Assembly: GCF_005222695.1 (NCBI RefSeq)
Contig: NZ_STGG01000011.1
Location: 282,277 to 346,276, forward strand
Length of the DNA: 64,000 nucleotides
Origin: Massilia sp. HP4
Lineage (GTDB): Bacteria; Pseudomonadota; Gammaproteobacteria; Burkholderiales; Burkholderiaceae_D
Reading direction: 5' to 3'
Shown here in pieces: positions 40,313-48,978 of this stretch. The notes beneath the pieces were generated by a model. That model had not been told where the DNA came from. It saw only the letters and a program-made list of their open reading frames with translations, and did no database searches. The stretch's first letter is position 1. Each line of letters starts with the position of its first letter. Position numbers and translations under genes: made by a program.

Positions 40313-40675
40313 TTAGAACTTCAGACCGGCTTCACGCGCGGCTTCCGCCAGCGCCTTCACCCGACCGTGGTAACGGAAACCCGAGCGATCGAACGCAACT
40401 TCGGTGATTCCTGCTTTCAGTGCTTTCTCTGCGACGCGCTTGCCAACCAGGGCAGCTGCTGCAGCGTTGCCGCCGGCGCCGGTCTGGCCAGCCAGTTCGG
40501 CGCGCACTTCTGCTTCCAGGGTCGAAGCCGACACCAGTACTTTTGCGTCCGGGCTGATCAGGTTCGCGTAGATGTGCAGGTTGGTGCGGTGAACCGACAG
40601 ACGGTTCACGCCCAGCTGGGCAATCTTGATGCGGGTCTGACGGCCACGACGCAGACGGGATTGTTTCTTGTCCAT
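40313..40675 (-). CDS. rplR: 50S ribosomal protein L18
   Basis: 120 residues. Basic N-terminus [20 protein letters not shown] and C-terminal [24 protein letters not shown]. Binds 5S rRNA with L5 and L25. Confidence 0.98.
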   Translation of the reverse strand: MDKKQSRLRRGRQTRIKIAQLGVNRLSVHRTNLHIYANLISPDAKVLVSASTLEAEVRAELAGQTGAGGNAAAAALVGKRVAEKALKAGITEVAFDRSGFRYHGRVKALAEAAREAGLKF

Positions 40676-40686
40676 GTCTGCTCCGA

Positions 40687-41220
40687 TTATTTCTTCTTGG
40701 TTTCTTTAAGCTTGACCACTTCGTCCGAATAACGGACGCCCTTGCCTTTGTAAGGCTCAGGGGAGCGGTAAGCGCGCACTTCAGCGGCGACCTGGCCGAC
40801 CTTTTGACGATCGATACCCTTGATCAGGATCTCGGTCGGGGTCGGGGTCACTGCGGTGACGCCTTCAGGCATCGCGTGCAGCACCGGGTGCGAGAAGCCC
40901 AGCGACAGGTTCAGGGCGTTGCCCTGCACTGCTGCCTTGTAGCCCACGCCCACCAGGTTCAGCTTGCGCTCGAAACCCTTGGTGACACCGGTAACCATAT
41001 TGTTGACCAGGGCGCGCAGGGTGCCCGACATGGCGTTCGATTCACGCGAATCGTCGATCACGTCGAAGGTCAGCGTGCCATTGTTGTTTTCTACTTTGAC
41101 CAGGCCGTTCAGGGCTTGGGTCAGGGTGCCCAGCGGGCCCTTGACGGTGATCGACGACGCGTTGATCGCGACTTCGGCACCGGCAGGGACGGCGATTGGC
41201 ATCTTAGCTACTCGAGACAT
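40687..41220 (-). CDS. rplF: 50S ribosomal protein L6
   Basis: 177 residues, two repeated domains; [20 protein letters not shown] and the C-terminal [19 protein letters not shown] are diagnostic. Lies at the factor-binding site near the sarcin-ricin loop. Confidence 0.98.
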   Translation of the reverse strand: MSRVAKMPIAVPAGAEVAINASSITVKGPLGTLTQALNGLVKVENNNGTLTFDVIDDSRESNAMSGTLRALVNNMVTGVTKGFERKLNLVGVGYKAAVQGNALNLSLGFSHPVLHAMPEGVTAVTPTPTEILIKGIDRQKVGQVAAEVRAYRSPEPYKGKGVRYSDEVVKLKETKKK

Positions 41221-41230
41221 CGTCTACTCC

Positions 41231-41626
41231 TTAAGCCACGTAGCAAATCACTTCGCCACCGACACCGGTAGCGCGTGCTTTGCGATCAGTCATGACGCCT
41301 TGCGGAGTCGACACGATTGCCACGCCCAGGCCGTTCATGACGGTTGGGATCTCGTCCTTGCCCTTGTAGATACGCAGGCCTGGACGGGACACGCGCTCGA
41401 GGCGCTCGATGACCGGACGGCCAGTGTAATACTTCAAACCGATTTTCAGTTCCGATTTGCCGTCAGCCGACGACACTGCGAAATCTTCAATGTAACCCTC
41501 GTCCTTCAGGACGTTGGCAATGGCAACCTTGACTTTCGACGACGGCATTGCGACCGTGGTTTTCTGGACGACTTGTGCGTTGCGAATGCGGGTCAGCATA
41601 TCGGCGATAGGATCGCTCATACTCAT
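41231..41626 (-). CDS. rpsH: 30S ribosomal protein S8
   Basis: 131 residues. [20 protein letters not shown] and C-terminal [20 protein letters not shown]. Binds 16S rRNA helix 21; in E. coli it also represses the spc operon, which is not testable here by eye. Confidence 0.98.
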   Translation of the reverse strand: MSMSDPIADMLTRIRNAQVVQKTTVAMPSSKVKVAIANVLKDEGYIEDFAVSSADGKSELKIGLKYYTGRPVIERLERVSRPGLRIYKGKDEIPTVMNGLGVAIVSTPQGVMTDRKARATGVGGEVICYVA

Positions 41627-41640
41627 TGCATATTCTCCTA

Positions 41641-41946
41641 TTACCAGCTTGCTTTGGTCATACCCGGAATTTCGCCCTTCATGGCGAATTCGCGGAGTTT
41701 GGTACGTGCCAGACCGAATTTACGGAAAGTGCCACGTGGACGGCCAGTGATGGCGCAGCGGTTACGCTGACGGGTCGGTGCCGAGTTACGCGGCAGCGCT
41801 TGCAGCTTCAGGCGCGCTTCGTAACGTTCTTCTTCCGACTTCGACTGGTCGTCGATGATTGCTTTCAGAGCGGCACGCTTCGGGGCGAATTTCTCCACCA
41901 GGTCTGCACGCTTCTGTTCGCGGTTAATCAGTGCAAGTTTTGCCAT
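41641..41946 (-). CDS. rpsN: 30S ribosomal protein S14 (zinc-independent form)
   Basis: 101 residues. [20 protein letters not shown] and C-terminal [20 protein letters not shown]. The long C- form, lacking the CxxC pairs of zinc-binding S14. Confidence 0.98.
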   Translation of the reverse strand: MAKLALINREQKRADLVEKFAPKRAALKAIIDDQSKSEEERYEARLKLQALPRNSAPTRQRNRCAITGRPRGTFRKFGLARTKLREFAMKGEIPGMTKASW

Positions 41947-41950
41947 GCTC

Positions 41951-42490
41951 TTAGTTCCTGAACGGGAATTTGAAGGCGGCGAGCAGCGCTTTGGCTTCTT
42001 CGTCGGTCTTAGCAGTCGTGGTGATCGAGATGTTCATGCCGCGCAGTGCATCGATCTTGTCGTAGTCGATCTCTGGGAAGATGATCTGCTCTTTGACACC
42101 GATGTTGTAGTTGCCGCGACCATCGAACGATTTGCCATTGACACCGCGGAAGTCACGCACGCGCGGCAGGGCCACGGTGATGAAACGGTCCAGGAATTCG
42201 TACATGCGGGCGCCGCGCAGGGTCACCATCGTGCCGATCGGGTAGCCTTCGCGGATCTTGAAACCAGCGATTGCCTTGCGTGCCTTGGTGATTACTGGCT
42301 TCTGGCCGGCGATCTTGGTCAGGTCGCCAGTAGCGTGCTCGATGATCTTCTTGTCGGCGACTGCTTCCGAGAGACCCATGTTCAGGGTGATCTTGGTCAG
42401 GCGTGGCACTTCCATCACCGATTTGTAACCGAATTTCTCGGTCAGCTCGGCGACGACTTTTTCTTTATAAATTGCTTGGAGACGGGCCAT
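41951..42490 (-). CDS. rplE: 50S ribosomal protein L5
   Basis: 179 residues. [20 protein letters not shown] and C-terminal [20 protein letters not shown]. 5S rRNA binder in the central protuberance. Four nt before rpsN. Confidence 0.98.
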   Translation of the reverse strand: MARLQAIYKEKVVAELTEKFGYKSVMEVPRLTKITLNMGLSEAVADKKIIEHATGDLTKIAGQKPVITKARKAIAGFKIREGYPIGTMVTLRGARMYEFLDRFITVALPRVRDFRGVNGKSFDGRGNYNIGVKEQIIFPEIDYDKIDALRGMNISITTTAKTDEEAKALLAAFKFPFRN

Positions 42491-42496
42491 TTCTTC

Positions 42497-42811
42497 TTAC
42501 CCTTTCACTACTTCGCCGCTCGACTTGAAGACGCGGACTTTTTTGCCGTCCTGGTCTTTGAAGCCAACGCGATCTGCCTTGCCGGTCGCTGCGTTGAACA
42601 GCGCGACGTTCGACACGTGAATCGGCATGGTCTTGTCGACGATACCACCAGTAACACCGGTCATCGGGTTAGGCTTGGTCGCTTTCTTAGCGACGTTGAC
42701 GCCTTCGACGATGACGTGTTCAGCGTCTACACGCTTCTGAACGACGCCACGCTTGCCCTTGTCCTTACCGGCCAGAACGATGACTTCGTCGTTTTTACGA
42801 ATCTTATCCAT
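42497..42811 (-). CDS. rplX: 50S ribosomal protein L24
   Basis: 104 residues. KOW motif near the N-terminus ([20 protein letters not shown]) and [20 protein letters not shown]. Assembly initiator protein at the tunnel exit. Confidence 0.98.
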   Translation of the reverse strand: MDKIRKNDEVIVLAGKDKGKRGVVQKRVDAEHVIVEGVNVAKKATKPNPMTGVTGGIVDKTMPIHVSNVALFNAATGKADRVGFKDQDGKKVRVFKSSGEVVKG

Positions 42812-42820
42812 GTCGAATCC

Positions 42821-43189
42821 TTACAGAACTTCAGGTGCCAGCGACACGATCTTCATGAACTTTTCAGTGCGCAGTTCGCGCGTGACTGGTCCGAAGATAC
42901 GGGTACCGATTGGCTCCAGCTTGGCGTTCAGCAGGACAGCGGCATTGCCGTCGAACTTGACCAGGGAACCATCCTGGCGGCGCACACCTTTGGCGGTACG
43001 CACAACCACGGCATTGTAAATTTCACCCTTTTTGACGCGGCCACGTGGGGCTGCGACTTTGACGGTGACCTTGATGATGTCGCCAATGCTCGCGTAACGG
43101 CGCTTCGAGCCGCCCAACACCTTGATGCACAGAACTTCCTTGGCACCGGTGTTGTCGGCTACTTCGAGCCGGCTTTCGGTTTGAATCAT
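42821..43189 (-). CDS. rplN: 50S ribosomal protein L14
   Basis: 122 residues. [20 protein letters not shown] and [20 protein letters not shown]. Contacts 16S rRNA in bridge B8 and the silencing factor RsfS. First gene of the spc block, preceded by a 236-nt gap. Confidence 0.98.
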   Translation of the reverse strand: MIQTESRLEVADNTGAKEVLCIKVLGGSKRRYASIGDIIKVTVKVAAPRGRVKKGEIYNAVVVRTAKGVRRQDGSLVKFDGNAAVLLNAKLEPIGTRIFGPVTRELRTEKFMKIVSLAPEVL

Positions 43190-43223
43190 AGTAGTTTCTT
43201 TCCCAACTTAAGCCGTAGAAAAC

Positions 43224-43241
43224 CCCACGGAGAACCGTGGG
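43224..43241 (-). terminator. hairpin upstream of rplN
   Basis: 7-bp perfect stem (CCCACGG/CCGTGGG) with a tetraloop, followed on the minus strand by GGTTTTC, 34 nt before the rplN start; attenuator-like or leader structure. Confidence 0.4.
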
Positions 43242-43371
43242 CCTGCGGTCAGTCTTGGTCCCGCCATGACGCCCCTGCTGGAGCCCCATGTTTGGGTGAT
43301 GGACTTTCCAAAAACACTTTCGTTACAGGCCGCTGTACCGCGGGGGATAACTGCGGCAACACATGAACGAA

Positions 43372-43400
43372 GCCCGCTAGTATCTCAGATACCAGCGGGC
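43372..43400 (-). terminator. hairpin after rpsQ (end of S10 block)
   Basis: 13 pairs with one G-U (GCCCGCTAGTATC / GATACCAGCGGGC), loop of 3 nt, 25 nt past the rpsQ stop and followed on the minus strand by TTCGTT. The 43190-43425 gap separates the S10 block from the spc block and presumably holds the spc promoter; I could not place a confident -35/-10 pair. Confidence 0.5.
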
Positions 43401-43425
43401 CACGCAAGACAAATTTTATGGGTAC

Positions 43426-43701
43426 TTACAGTACCTGTGCGACTTGCAACACTTTGGTCACAGTCCACGCTTTCGTCTTCGAGATCGGACGACCTTCTGC
43501 GATCTCGACGGTGTCACCGATTTTCGCTTCGTTCGCTTCGTCGTGCGCGTGATACTTGTTCGAGCGCACGATGATCTTGCCGTACAGCGGGTGCTTGACG
43601 TGACGTTCGATCAGGACGGTTACCGTCTTGTCCATTTTATCGGACACGACTTTGCCGACCAGCGTACGCTTCAGCGCCGTTTTGATGGTGGTGTCGGTCA
43701 T
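43426..43701 (-). CDS. rpsQ: 30S ribosomal protein S17
   Basis: 91 residues. [20 protein letters not shown], then [20 protein letters not shown]-fold primary 16S binder. The ATG overlaps the rpmC stop (ATGA). Confidence 0.98.
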   Translation of the reverse strand: MTDTTIKTALKRTLVGKVVSDKMDKTVTVLIERHVKHPLYGKIIVRSNKYHAHDEANEAKIGDTVEIAEGRPISKTKAWTVTKVLQVAQVL

Positions 43702-43895
43702 TTGGCTTCCTTCGTGTTCATCACAGTCTTCACACGCGCGATATCGCGACGTACTTTCTTCAGCTGCGAAGTGTTACCGAGCTGCTGGGTGGCGACTTGC
43801 ATGCGCAGACCGAATTGGGCCTTGAGCAGCTCGTTCAGCTCCTTCTGCAGCGCTTCCTGGTCTTTGCCGCGGAGTTCCGATGCTTTCATATTCAA
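43698..43895 (-). CDS. rpmC: 50S ribosomal protein L29
   Basis: 65 residues, two-helix protein: [20 protein letters not shown] and [20 protein letters not shown]. Surrounds the tunnel exit with L23. The second Met (43889) is an alternative start. Confidence 0.97.
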   Translation of the reverse strand: MNMKASELRGKDQEALQKELNELLKAQFGLRMQVATQQLGNTSQLKKVRRDIARVKTVMNTKEAK

Positions 43896-43901
43896 CTCCT
43901 G

Positions 43902-44321
43902 TTATTGGCCAACTTGGCGAACCACGAAAGTGGTAGCCAGTGGCAGTTTGGCAGCGGCCAGGCGGAACGCTTCGCGCGCCAGTTCTTCTGCGACGCCGTC
44001 CATCTCGTACAGGACTTTGCCTGGCTGGATTTCAGCGACGTAGTACTCTGGATTACCCTTACCGTTACCCATACGGACTTCGGCCGGCTTGTTCGAAATC
44101 GGCTTGTCCGGGAAGATACGGATCCAGATACGACCGCCACGCTTGATGTGACGGGTCATGGCGCGACGTGCCGCTTCGATCTGGCGTGCGGTGATACGGC
44201 CGCGGGCAACTGCCTTCAGACCGAATTCACCGAACGAGACCGCGGTGCCGCGGGTGTGCGAAATGCCGGTGTTACGGCCTTTCTGCTCTTTACGATACTT
44301 CCTGCGCGATGGTTGCAGCAT
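43902..44321 (-). CDS. rplP: 50S ribosomal protein L16
   Basis: 139 residues. [20 protein letters not shown] and [20 protein letters not shown]. Lies near the A-site tRNA elbow. Two nt after rpsC. Confidence 0.98.
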   Translation of the reverse strand: MLQPSRRKYRKEQKGRNTGISHTRGTAVSFGEFGLKAVARGRITARQIEAARRAMTRHIKRGGRIWIRIFPDKPISNKPAEVRMGNGKGNPEYYVAEIQPGKVLYEMDGVAEELAREAFRLAAAKLPLATTFVVRQVGQ

Positions 44322-44323
44322 GC

Positions 44324-45151
44324 TTATTCTCCTGCTTTCTCAGCGGGTGCAGCGGCAGCCGGGGTCGCCAGCTTGACAGCTGGGCGAGCGCGCACGGTTG
44401 GCGCGGCAGCTGGACGTGCACCGCCGGCTGGACGTGGACCGCGCGATGGCTTGCCGTCGTCACGACGTGGGCCGCGTGGCTTCTTCTCATCTGGCGGGGT
44501 GTCGATGACTGGTGCTTCGCCGGTGACCGAACGGTCGCCCTTGTAGACCCAGACCTTGACGCCGATGATGCCGTAGGTGGTCGATGCTTCGCTGGTGCCG
44601 TAGTCGATATCGGCGCGCAGGGTGTGCAGTGGCACACGGCCTTCGCGGTACCATTCGGTACGTGCGATTTCGATGCCGTTCAGGCGGCCCGACGACATGA
44701 TCTTGATGCCGACGGCGCCCAGGCGCATTGCGTTTTGCATTGCGCGCTTCATGGCGCGACGGAACATGATGCGCTTTTCGAGCTGCTGCGAGATCGAGTC
44801 GGCGATCAGCTGCGAATCGATCTCTGGCTTGCGGATCTCTTCGATGTTGACGTGCACGGGCACGCCCATGATCTTCGCCAGCGACGTTTTCAGCACTTCG
44901 ATGTCTTCGCCTTTTTTACCGATCACGACACCAGGACGCGACGAGTAAATGGTGAAGCGTGCGTTCTTGGCAGGACGCTCGATGACGATACGGCCGACCG
45001 AAGCGTTCTTCAGCTTCTTTTTCAGGAAAGCGCGGGCTTCCAGGTCTTCCTGCAGCATCGAAGCGAAGTTGCCGTTACCAGCATACCAACGCGACGCCCA
45101 GTTACGGGTGACCGCCAGGCGGAAGCCGGTTGGGTGGATTTTCTGACCCAT
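44324..45151 (-). CDS. rpsC: 30S ribosomal protein S3
   Basis: 275 residues, longer than the ~233 of E. coli. KH-2 domain with [15 protein letters not shown] (GxxG loop), then the S3 C-domain. The last ~60 residues form a Pro/Arg/Ala-rich low-complexity extension ([20 protein letters not shown]...). Binds mRNA at the entry channel. Extensions of this kind are seen in other Burkholderiales. Confidence 0.97.
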   Translation of the reverse strand: MGQKIHPTGFRLAVTRNWASRWYAGNGNFASMLQEDLEARAFLKKKLKNASVGRIVIERPAKNARFTIYSSRPGVVIGKKGEDIEVLKTSLAKIMGVPVHVNIEEIRKPEIDSQLIADSISQQLEKRIMFRRAMKRAMQNAMRLGAVGIKIMSSGRLNGIEIARTEWYREGRVPLHTLRADIDYGTSEASTTYGIIGVKVWVYKGDRSVTGEAPVIDTPPDEKKPRGPRRDDGKPSRGPRPAGGARPAAAPTVRARPAVKLATPAAAAPAEKAGE

Positions 45152-45162
45152 CGTATGACTCC

Positions 45163-45492
45163 TTAGTTACCGACAGTCACGTAAACGTGACAGGATTGTT
45201 TGGAAATGCGATCGCCGCGGCCTTTTGCACGTGCAGTAAAGCGCTTGAGGATCGGGCCCTTTTCGACATAGATCTGAACCACTTTCAGTTCGTCGATGTC
45301 GGCGCCATCGTTGTGTTCCGCGTTGGCGATAGCCGACTCGAGAACCTTCTTGATGATGGTCGCGCCTTTTTTCGGGCTGAATTGCAGAATGTTGAGTGCT
45401 GCGTCAACTTTCTTGCCACGAATCAGATCGGCGACCAGGCGGCCTTTTTGTTCCGAAAGGCGCACGCCTTTGAGGATTGCTTTAGTTTCCAT
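45163..45492 (-). CDS. rplV: 50S ribosomal protein L22
   Basis: 109 residues. [20 protein letters not shown] and the beta-hairpin tail [20 protein letters not shown] that lines the exit tunnel. Start overlaps the rpsS stop by one base. Confidence 0.98.
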   Translation of the reverse strand: METKAILKGVRLSEQKGRLVADLIRGKKVDAALNILQFSPKKGATIIKKVLESAIANAEHNDGADIDELKVVQIYVEKGPILKRFTARAKGRGDRISKQSCHVYVTVGN

Positions 45493-45767
45493 TATCGTTT
45501 CGCCTTCTTGTCAGCGGCGTGGCCCTTGAACGTACGGGTCAGCGCGAATTCGCCGAGCTTGTGGCCGACCATGTTCTCCGACACGTACACAGGCACGTGC
45601 ACTTTGCCGTTGTGCACGGCGATCGTCAGACCGATGAAGTCTGGCGAGATCGTCGAGCGGCGCGACCAGGTTTTGACTGGCTTCTTGTCTTTGGTCGCTT
45701 GCGCGGCTTCGACTTTTTTCACCAGGTGGGCGTCAATGAACGGCCCTTTTTTCAATGAACGAGTCAT
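45492..45767 (-). CDS. rpsS: 30S ribosomal protein S19
   Basis: 91 residues. [20 protein letters not shown] and [20 protein letters not shown]. 30S head protein forming a complex with S13. Confidence 0.98.
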   Translation of the reverse strand: MTRSLKKGPFIDAHLVKKVEAAQATKDKKPVKTWSRRSTISPDFIGLTIAVHNGKVHVPVYVSENMVGHKLGEFALTRTFKGHAADKKAKR

Positions 45768-45776
45768 TTTTTATCC

Positions 45777-46604
45777 TTATTTCTTGCCGCGGCGCGAAAC
45801 GATCATCGACGACGTGCGCTTGTTCGAACGCGTACGCTTGCCCTTGGTCTGCTGGCCCCATGGCGACACTGGGTGACGGCCGGCTGCAGTTTTACCTTCA
45901 CCACCACCGTGCGGGTGATCGACCGGGTTCATGACCACACCGCGGACGGTAGGACGAACACCGCGCCAGCGCATCGCGCCAGCCTTACCGATCTTGCGCA
46001 GGCTGTGTTCGGCATTGCCGACTTCGCCAACGGTAGCGCGGCACTCGATGTGCACGCGACGCACTTCACCCGAGCGCAGGCGAACCTGGGCGTAGGTGCC
46101 TTCACGGGCCATCAGCACGACGCCGGCGCCGGCGGTACGGGCCATCTGGGCACCCTTACCTGGCAGCATTTCGACGCAGTTCATCACGGTACCGACCGGG
46201 ATGTTGCGGATTGGCAGGCAGTTACCCGACTTGATCGGAGCTTCCGCGCCGTTCATGATCGCGTCGCCGACAGCCATGCCCTTGGTGGCGATGATGTACT
46301 GACGCTCGCCGTCCGCGTAGCACAGCAGTGCGATGTGCGCGGTACGGTTCGGGTCGTATTCGATACGCTCGACCTTGGCAGGAATGCCGTCCTTCTGGCG
46401 CTTGAAGTCGACCAGACGGTAGTGCTGCTTGTGACCACCGCCTTTATGACGGGTGGTGATGTGACCGTTGTTGTTACGGCCGGCAGTTTTCGATTTCTTT
46501 TCAACCAGGGCTGCGAGCGGACGACCTTTGTACAGGCCTTCGGTCACAACTTTCACCATGCCGCGACGGCCTGGGGAGGTTGGCTTCATCTTTACGAGTG
46601 CCAT
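45777..46604 (-). CDS. rplB: 50S ribosomal protein L2
   Basis: 275 residues. [20 protein letters not shown] and the C-terminal catalytic-centre segment [20 protein letters not shown] with the conserved His. Close to the peptidyl transferase centre. Confidence 0.98.
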   Translation of the reverse strand: MALVKMKPTSPGRRGMVKVVTEGLYKGRPLAALVEKKSKTAGRNNNGHITTRHKGGGHKQHYRLVDFKRQKDGIPAKVERIEYDPNRTAHIALLCYADGERQYIIATKGMAVGDAIMNGAEAPIKSGNCLPIRNIPVGTVMNCVEMLPGKGAQMARTAGAGVVLMAREGTYAQVRLRSGEVRRVHIECRATVGEVGNAEHSLRKIGKAGAMRWRGVRPTVRGVVMNPVDHPHGGGEGKTAAGRHPVSPWGQQTKGKRTRSNKRTSSMIVSRRGKK

Positions 46605-46921
46605 TATTTAGCCTCCTCGACAAAATTGATTTCCTGGCCTGGCTTCAGGCACACGAAAGCACGCTTGGTGTGGTTGCGACGACCGGTGAAACGGCCCGAA
46701 CGCTTTTGCTTGCCTTCGCGGTTCACGGTTTGCACCGATTCCACTTCGACCTTGAACAGCATCTCGACGGCAGCCTTGATTTCTGGCTTGGTCGCGTCAG
46801 GCAGGACCTTGAACACGATCTGCTCGTTCTTTTCCGCGACGAAGGTAGCCTTCTCGGAAATGATCGGAGCCAGCAGCACCTTCATCAGGCGCTCTTCGCT
46901 GAATTTGATTGCGGCGCTCAT
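46604..46921 (-). CDS. rplW: 50S ribosomal protein L23
   Basis: 105 residues. [20 protein letters not shown] and [20 protein letters not shown]. Docking site for trigger factor and SRP at the tunnel exit. Overlaps rplD by 4 nt and rplB by 1 nt. Confidence 0.98.
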   Translation of the reverse strand: MSAAIKFSEERLMKVLLAPIISEKATFVAEKNEQIVFKVLPDATKPEIKAAVEMLFKVEVESVQTVNREGKQKRSGRFTGRRNHTKRAFVCLKPGQEINFVEEAK

Positions 46922-47538
46922 GCGTACATCTCCTCGATCTTGGCCAGAGCAGCTTTCGTGACCAGGACTTTTTTGTAGAACACCAGCGACATCGGATCAG
47001 CGTGCTTCGGCTCGACGACCAGCACGTGCGGCAGGTTGCGCGAAGCCAGTTCGAGGTTCTCATCGATGGTGTCGGTGATCACCAGGACCGATTCCAGGCC
47101 CATGGTCTGCAGTTTTTGCGACAGCAGCTTGGTCTTTGGAGCTTCGATCGACAGGTTCTCGACCACGTTCAGGCGGCCTTCGCGAGCCAGTTGCGAGAAG
47201 ATCGAGCAGATACCTGCACGGAACATCTTCTTGTTAACTTTGTGCGAGAAGTTCTCGTCAGGGGTGTTCGGGAAGATACGACCACCGCCACGCCACAGAG
47301 GCGACGACGACATACCAGCACGAGCGCGGCCGGTACCTTTTTGGCGCCATGGCTTCTTGGTCGTGTGGTGGACTTCTTCACGGTCCTTCTGCTTGCGGTT
47401 GCCGCTACGTGCGTTGGCAGCGTAGGCGACGACGATCTGGTGAATCAGGGCTTCGTTGTATTCGCGACCGAACACTTCGTCGGTTGCTGCAACGTTGGCG
47501 CCAGCTTGACCTTGCTCATTCAGGAGCTTCAGTTCCAT
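46918..47538 (-). CDS. rplD: 50S ribosomal protein L4
   Basis: 206 residues. Tunnel loop [24 protein letters not shown] segment ([19 protein letters not shown]). In E. coli L4 also regulates the S10 operon through the rpsJ leader; here rpsJ is detached from the operon, so such control would have to act elsewhere. Confidence 0.98.
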   Translation of the reverse strand: MELKLLNEQGQAGANVAATDEVFGREYNEALIHQIVVAYAANARSGNRKQKDREEVHHTTKKPWRQKGTGRARAGMSSSPLWRGGGRIFPNTPDENFSHKVNKKMFRAGICSIFSQLAREGRLNVVENLSIEAPKTKLLSQKLQTMGLESVLVITDTIDENLELASRNLPHVLVVEPKHADPMSLVFYKKVLVTKAALAKIEEMYA

Positions 47539-47540
47539 GC

Positions 47541-48197
47541 TTACGCTCCTTTCTTGGCTTTGGTTTTGACAGCTGGCTTGACGACCACTTGGCCGTTCTT
47601 CGCGCCAGGAACGGCACCCTTGATCAGCAGCAGCTGACGTTCGGTGTCGATGCGAGCCACTTCCAGGTTCTGGGTGGTGACGGTAACGTCGCCCATGTGA
47701 CCGGTCATGCGCTTGCCTGGGAACACGCGGCCTGGATCCTGGGCCATACCGATCGAGCCAGGAACGTTGTGCGAACGCGAGTTACCGTGGGTCTGGCGAC
47801 CCGAGGCGAAGTTGTGACGCTTGATGGTACCGGCGTAGCCCTTACCGATCGAGGTGCCTTGCACGTCGATTTTCTGGCCCACTTCGAACAGCGAAGCATC
47901 GATGGTGTCACCGGCTTTGAGTTCGGCGGCTTTGGTGGAATCGATGCGGAATTCTTTCAGCATCGTACCGGCTTCGACGCCAGCTTTGGCGAAGTGACCG
48001 GCAGCAGCTTTGGTCACGCGCGAAGCGCGACGTTGGCCGTAGACGACCTGAACTGCGGTGTAGCCATCAGTTTCAGGGGTTTTGATTTGCGCGACACGGT
48101 TGTTCGACACATCCAGCACAGTGACAGGGATCGAATCGCCGTCATCCGTGAAGATACGCATCATGCCAACCTTGCGACCGAGAAGGCCCAAGCTCAT
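47541..48197 (-). CDS. rplC: 50S ribosomal protein L3
   Basis: 218 residues. [20 protein letters not shown] and the Gln-methylated loop region ([20 protein letters not shown]). First gene of the ribosomal block here. Normally rpsJ would lie directly upstream; instead there is a promoter, a tRNA gene and 14.8 kb of unrelated DNA. Confidence 0.98.
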   Translation of the reverse strand: MSLGLLGRKVGMMRIFTDDGDSIPVTVLDVSNNRVAQIKTPETDGYTAVQVVYGQRRASRVTKAAAGHFAKAGVEAGTMLKEFRIDSTKAAELKAGDTIDASLFEVGQKIDVQGTSIGKGYAGTIKRHNFASGRQTHGNSRSHNVPGSIGMAQDPGRVFPGKRMTGHMGDVTVTTQNLEVARIDTERQLLLIKGAVPGAKNGQVVVKPAVKTKAKKGA

Positions 48198-48250
48198 TTT
48201 TTCTCCATTCCCACCTACGATTGGGCGGGGGTAGTTGAACTACTAAATAA

Positions 48251-48276
48251 TATGGGTAATAAAAGAGGCACCCATA
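48251..48276 (-). promoter_or_regulatory. leader hairpin upstream of rplC
   Basis: Perfect 7-bp inverted repeat TATGGGT/ACCCATA with a 12-nt loop, lying within about 30 nt of the predicted transcription start of rplC. A candidate site for autogenous control of the truncated S10 operon. Confidence 0.45.
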
Positions 48277-48288
48277 CCGAAGCCGGCT

Positions 48289-48317
48289 AGTATAACGCGC
48301 AAAAGGCTTCGGCGCAA
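48289..48317 (-). promoter_or_regulatory. sigma70 promoter of the rplC operon
   Basis: On the minus strand: -35 TTGCGC (48317-48312), 17-bp spacer, -10 TATACT (48294-48289). Predicted start near 48282, about 85 nt before the rplC ATG. It explains how rplC and the following genes are transcribed without rpsJ upstream. Confidence 0.75.
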
Positions 48318-48471
48318 CAGGAAAAATCGGAGTCAAGACCGGCCTGTTGCGCTTTTCGCAGTAACTGGAGAAAGAAGAATCCGTTCGAGCTGAACGGCAC
48401 AGAAAAGGCACACCGCTGCGCCTTTTCTCTACAGGCTACGACCATTGCTGGGAGCCTGCGATCTGGAAGTC

Positions 48472-48548
48472 TGGTGGGCGGTGCAGGATTCGAACCTGCG
48501 ACCCCTTGGATGTCGACCAAGTATTCTAACCAGCTGAACTAACCGCCC
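48472..48548 (-). tRNA. tRNA-Val (anticodon GAC)
   Basis: 77 nt with encoded CCA. Acceptor GGGCGGT/ACCGCCC, D arm GTTC/GAAT, anticodon stem CTTGG/CCAAG around the loop TCGACAT, T arm GCAGG-TTCGAAT-CCTGC, discriminator A73. Anticodon GAC reads valine codons GUC/GUU. Odd: position 33 is C in this sequence rather than the near-universal U. The gene sits between the predicted rplC promoter and its own promoter. Confidence 0.9.
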
Positions 48549-48558
48549 GGGGAGCCGA

Positions 48559-48588
48559 ATTATACGAGCCCTGCTCGCAGTTTTGCAA
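48559..48588 (-). promoter_or_regulatory. promoter of tRNA-Val
   Basis: -35 TTGCAA (48588-48583), 18-bp spacer, perfect -10 TATAAT (48564-48559) on the minus strand; the tRNA 5' end is at 48548. Confidence 0.75.
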
Positions 48589-48615
48589 TAGCTTTTTTCA
48601 CATAGCTTTTTTCAC
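48588..48615. repeat. tandem 14-bp duplication
   Basis: ATAGCTTTTTTCAC occurs twice head to tail (48588-48601, 48602-48615), immediately upstream of the tRNA promoter. Recent slippage duplication or an A-tract/UP-like element. Confidence 0.85.
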
Positions 48616-48978
48616 CTGTGCATCGATTTGCCGCGCGTTGACGACGACCGGCGGTTTGCGGCGCTGCGAAATCGCGGGTTGTCGATGCCGCCGTGAAATG
48701 CTATTGTACAAATGCACTTCGAGGTAGGAAATGTCGCGCGCACCTGGCGCACGTGATTCCGGCATCCATGCCGGCGTTTCCTGTCCTCTTCCGCCTGGCG
48801 ATAAGCCGGTGTGTCGATCGCGTATCCATATAGAGCACTGCGTAGAACATCGCGCCGATCCGCACCGCCCGCCTTTCTCCGGCCCGCGCGCCTCCCCGGC
48901 GAGCATCGTGGGCCCAGACCCGGTCCGCCACCCAACCCCGGCTGTATGGGGCGGACGCATCGCTGCAAAGGATGAAGA
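48616..48978. other. tRNA-Val / ggpPS divergent intergenic region
   Basis: About 360 bp without an established gene. Possible plus-strand promoter TTGTCG-N17-TATTGT at 48679-48707. It is followed by a GAGGTAGGA sequence and an 83-codon open frame 48731-48982 whose stop overlaps the ggpPS ATG (ATGA). The frame is Pro/Arg-rich and has no recognisable domain, so it may be a leader peptide or chance. Confidence 0.4.
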
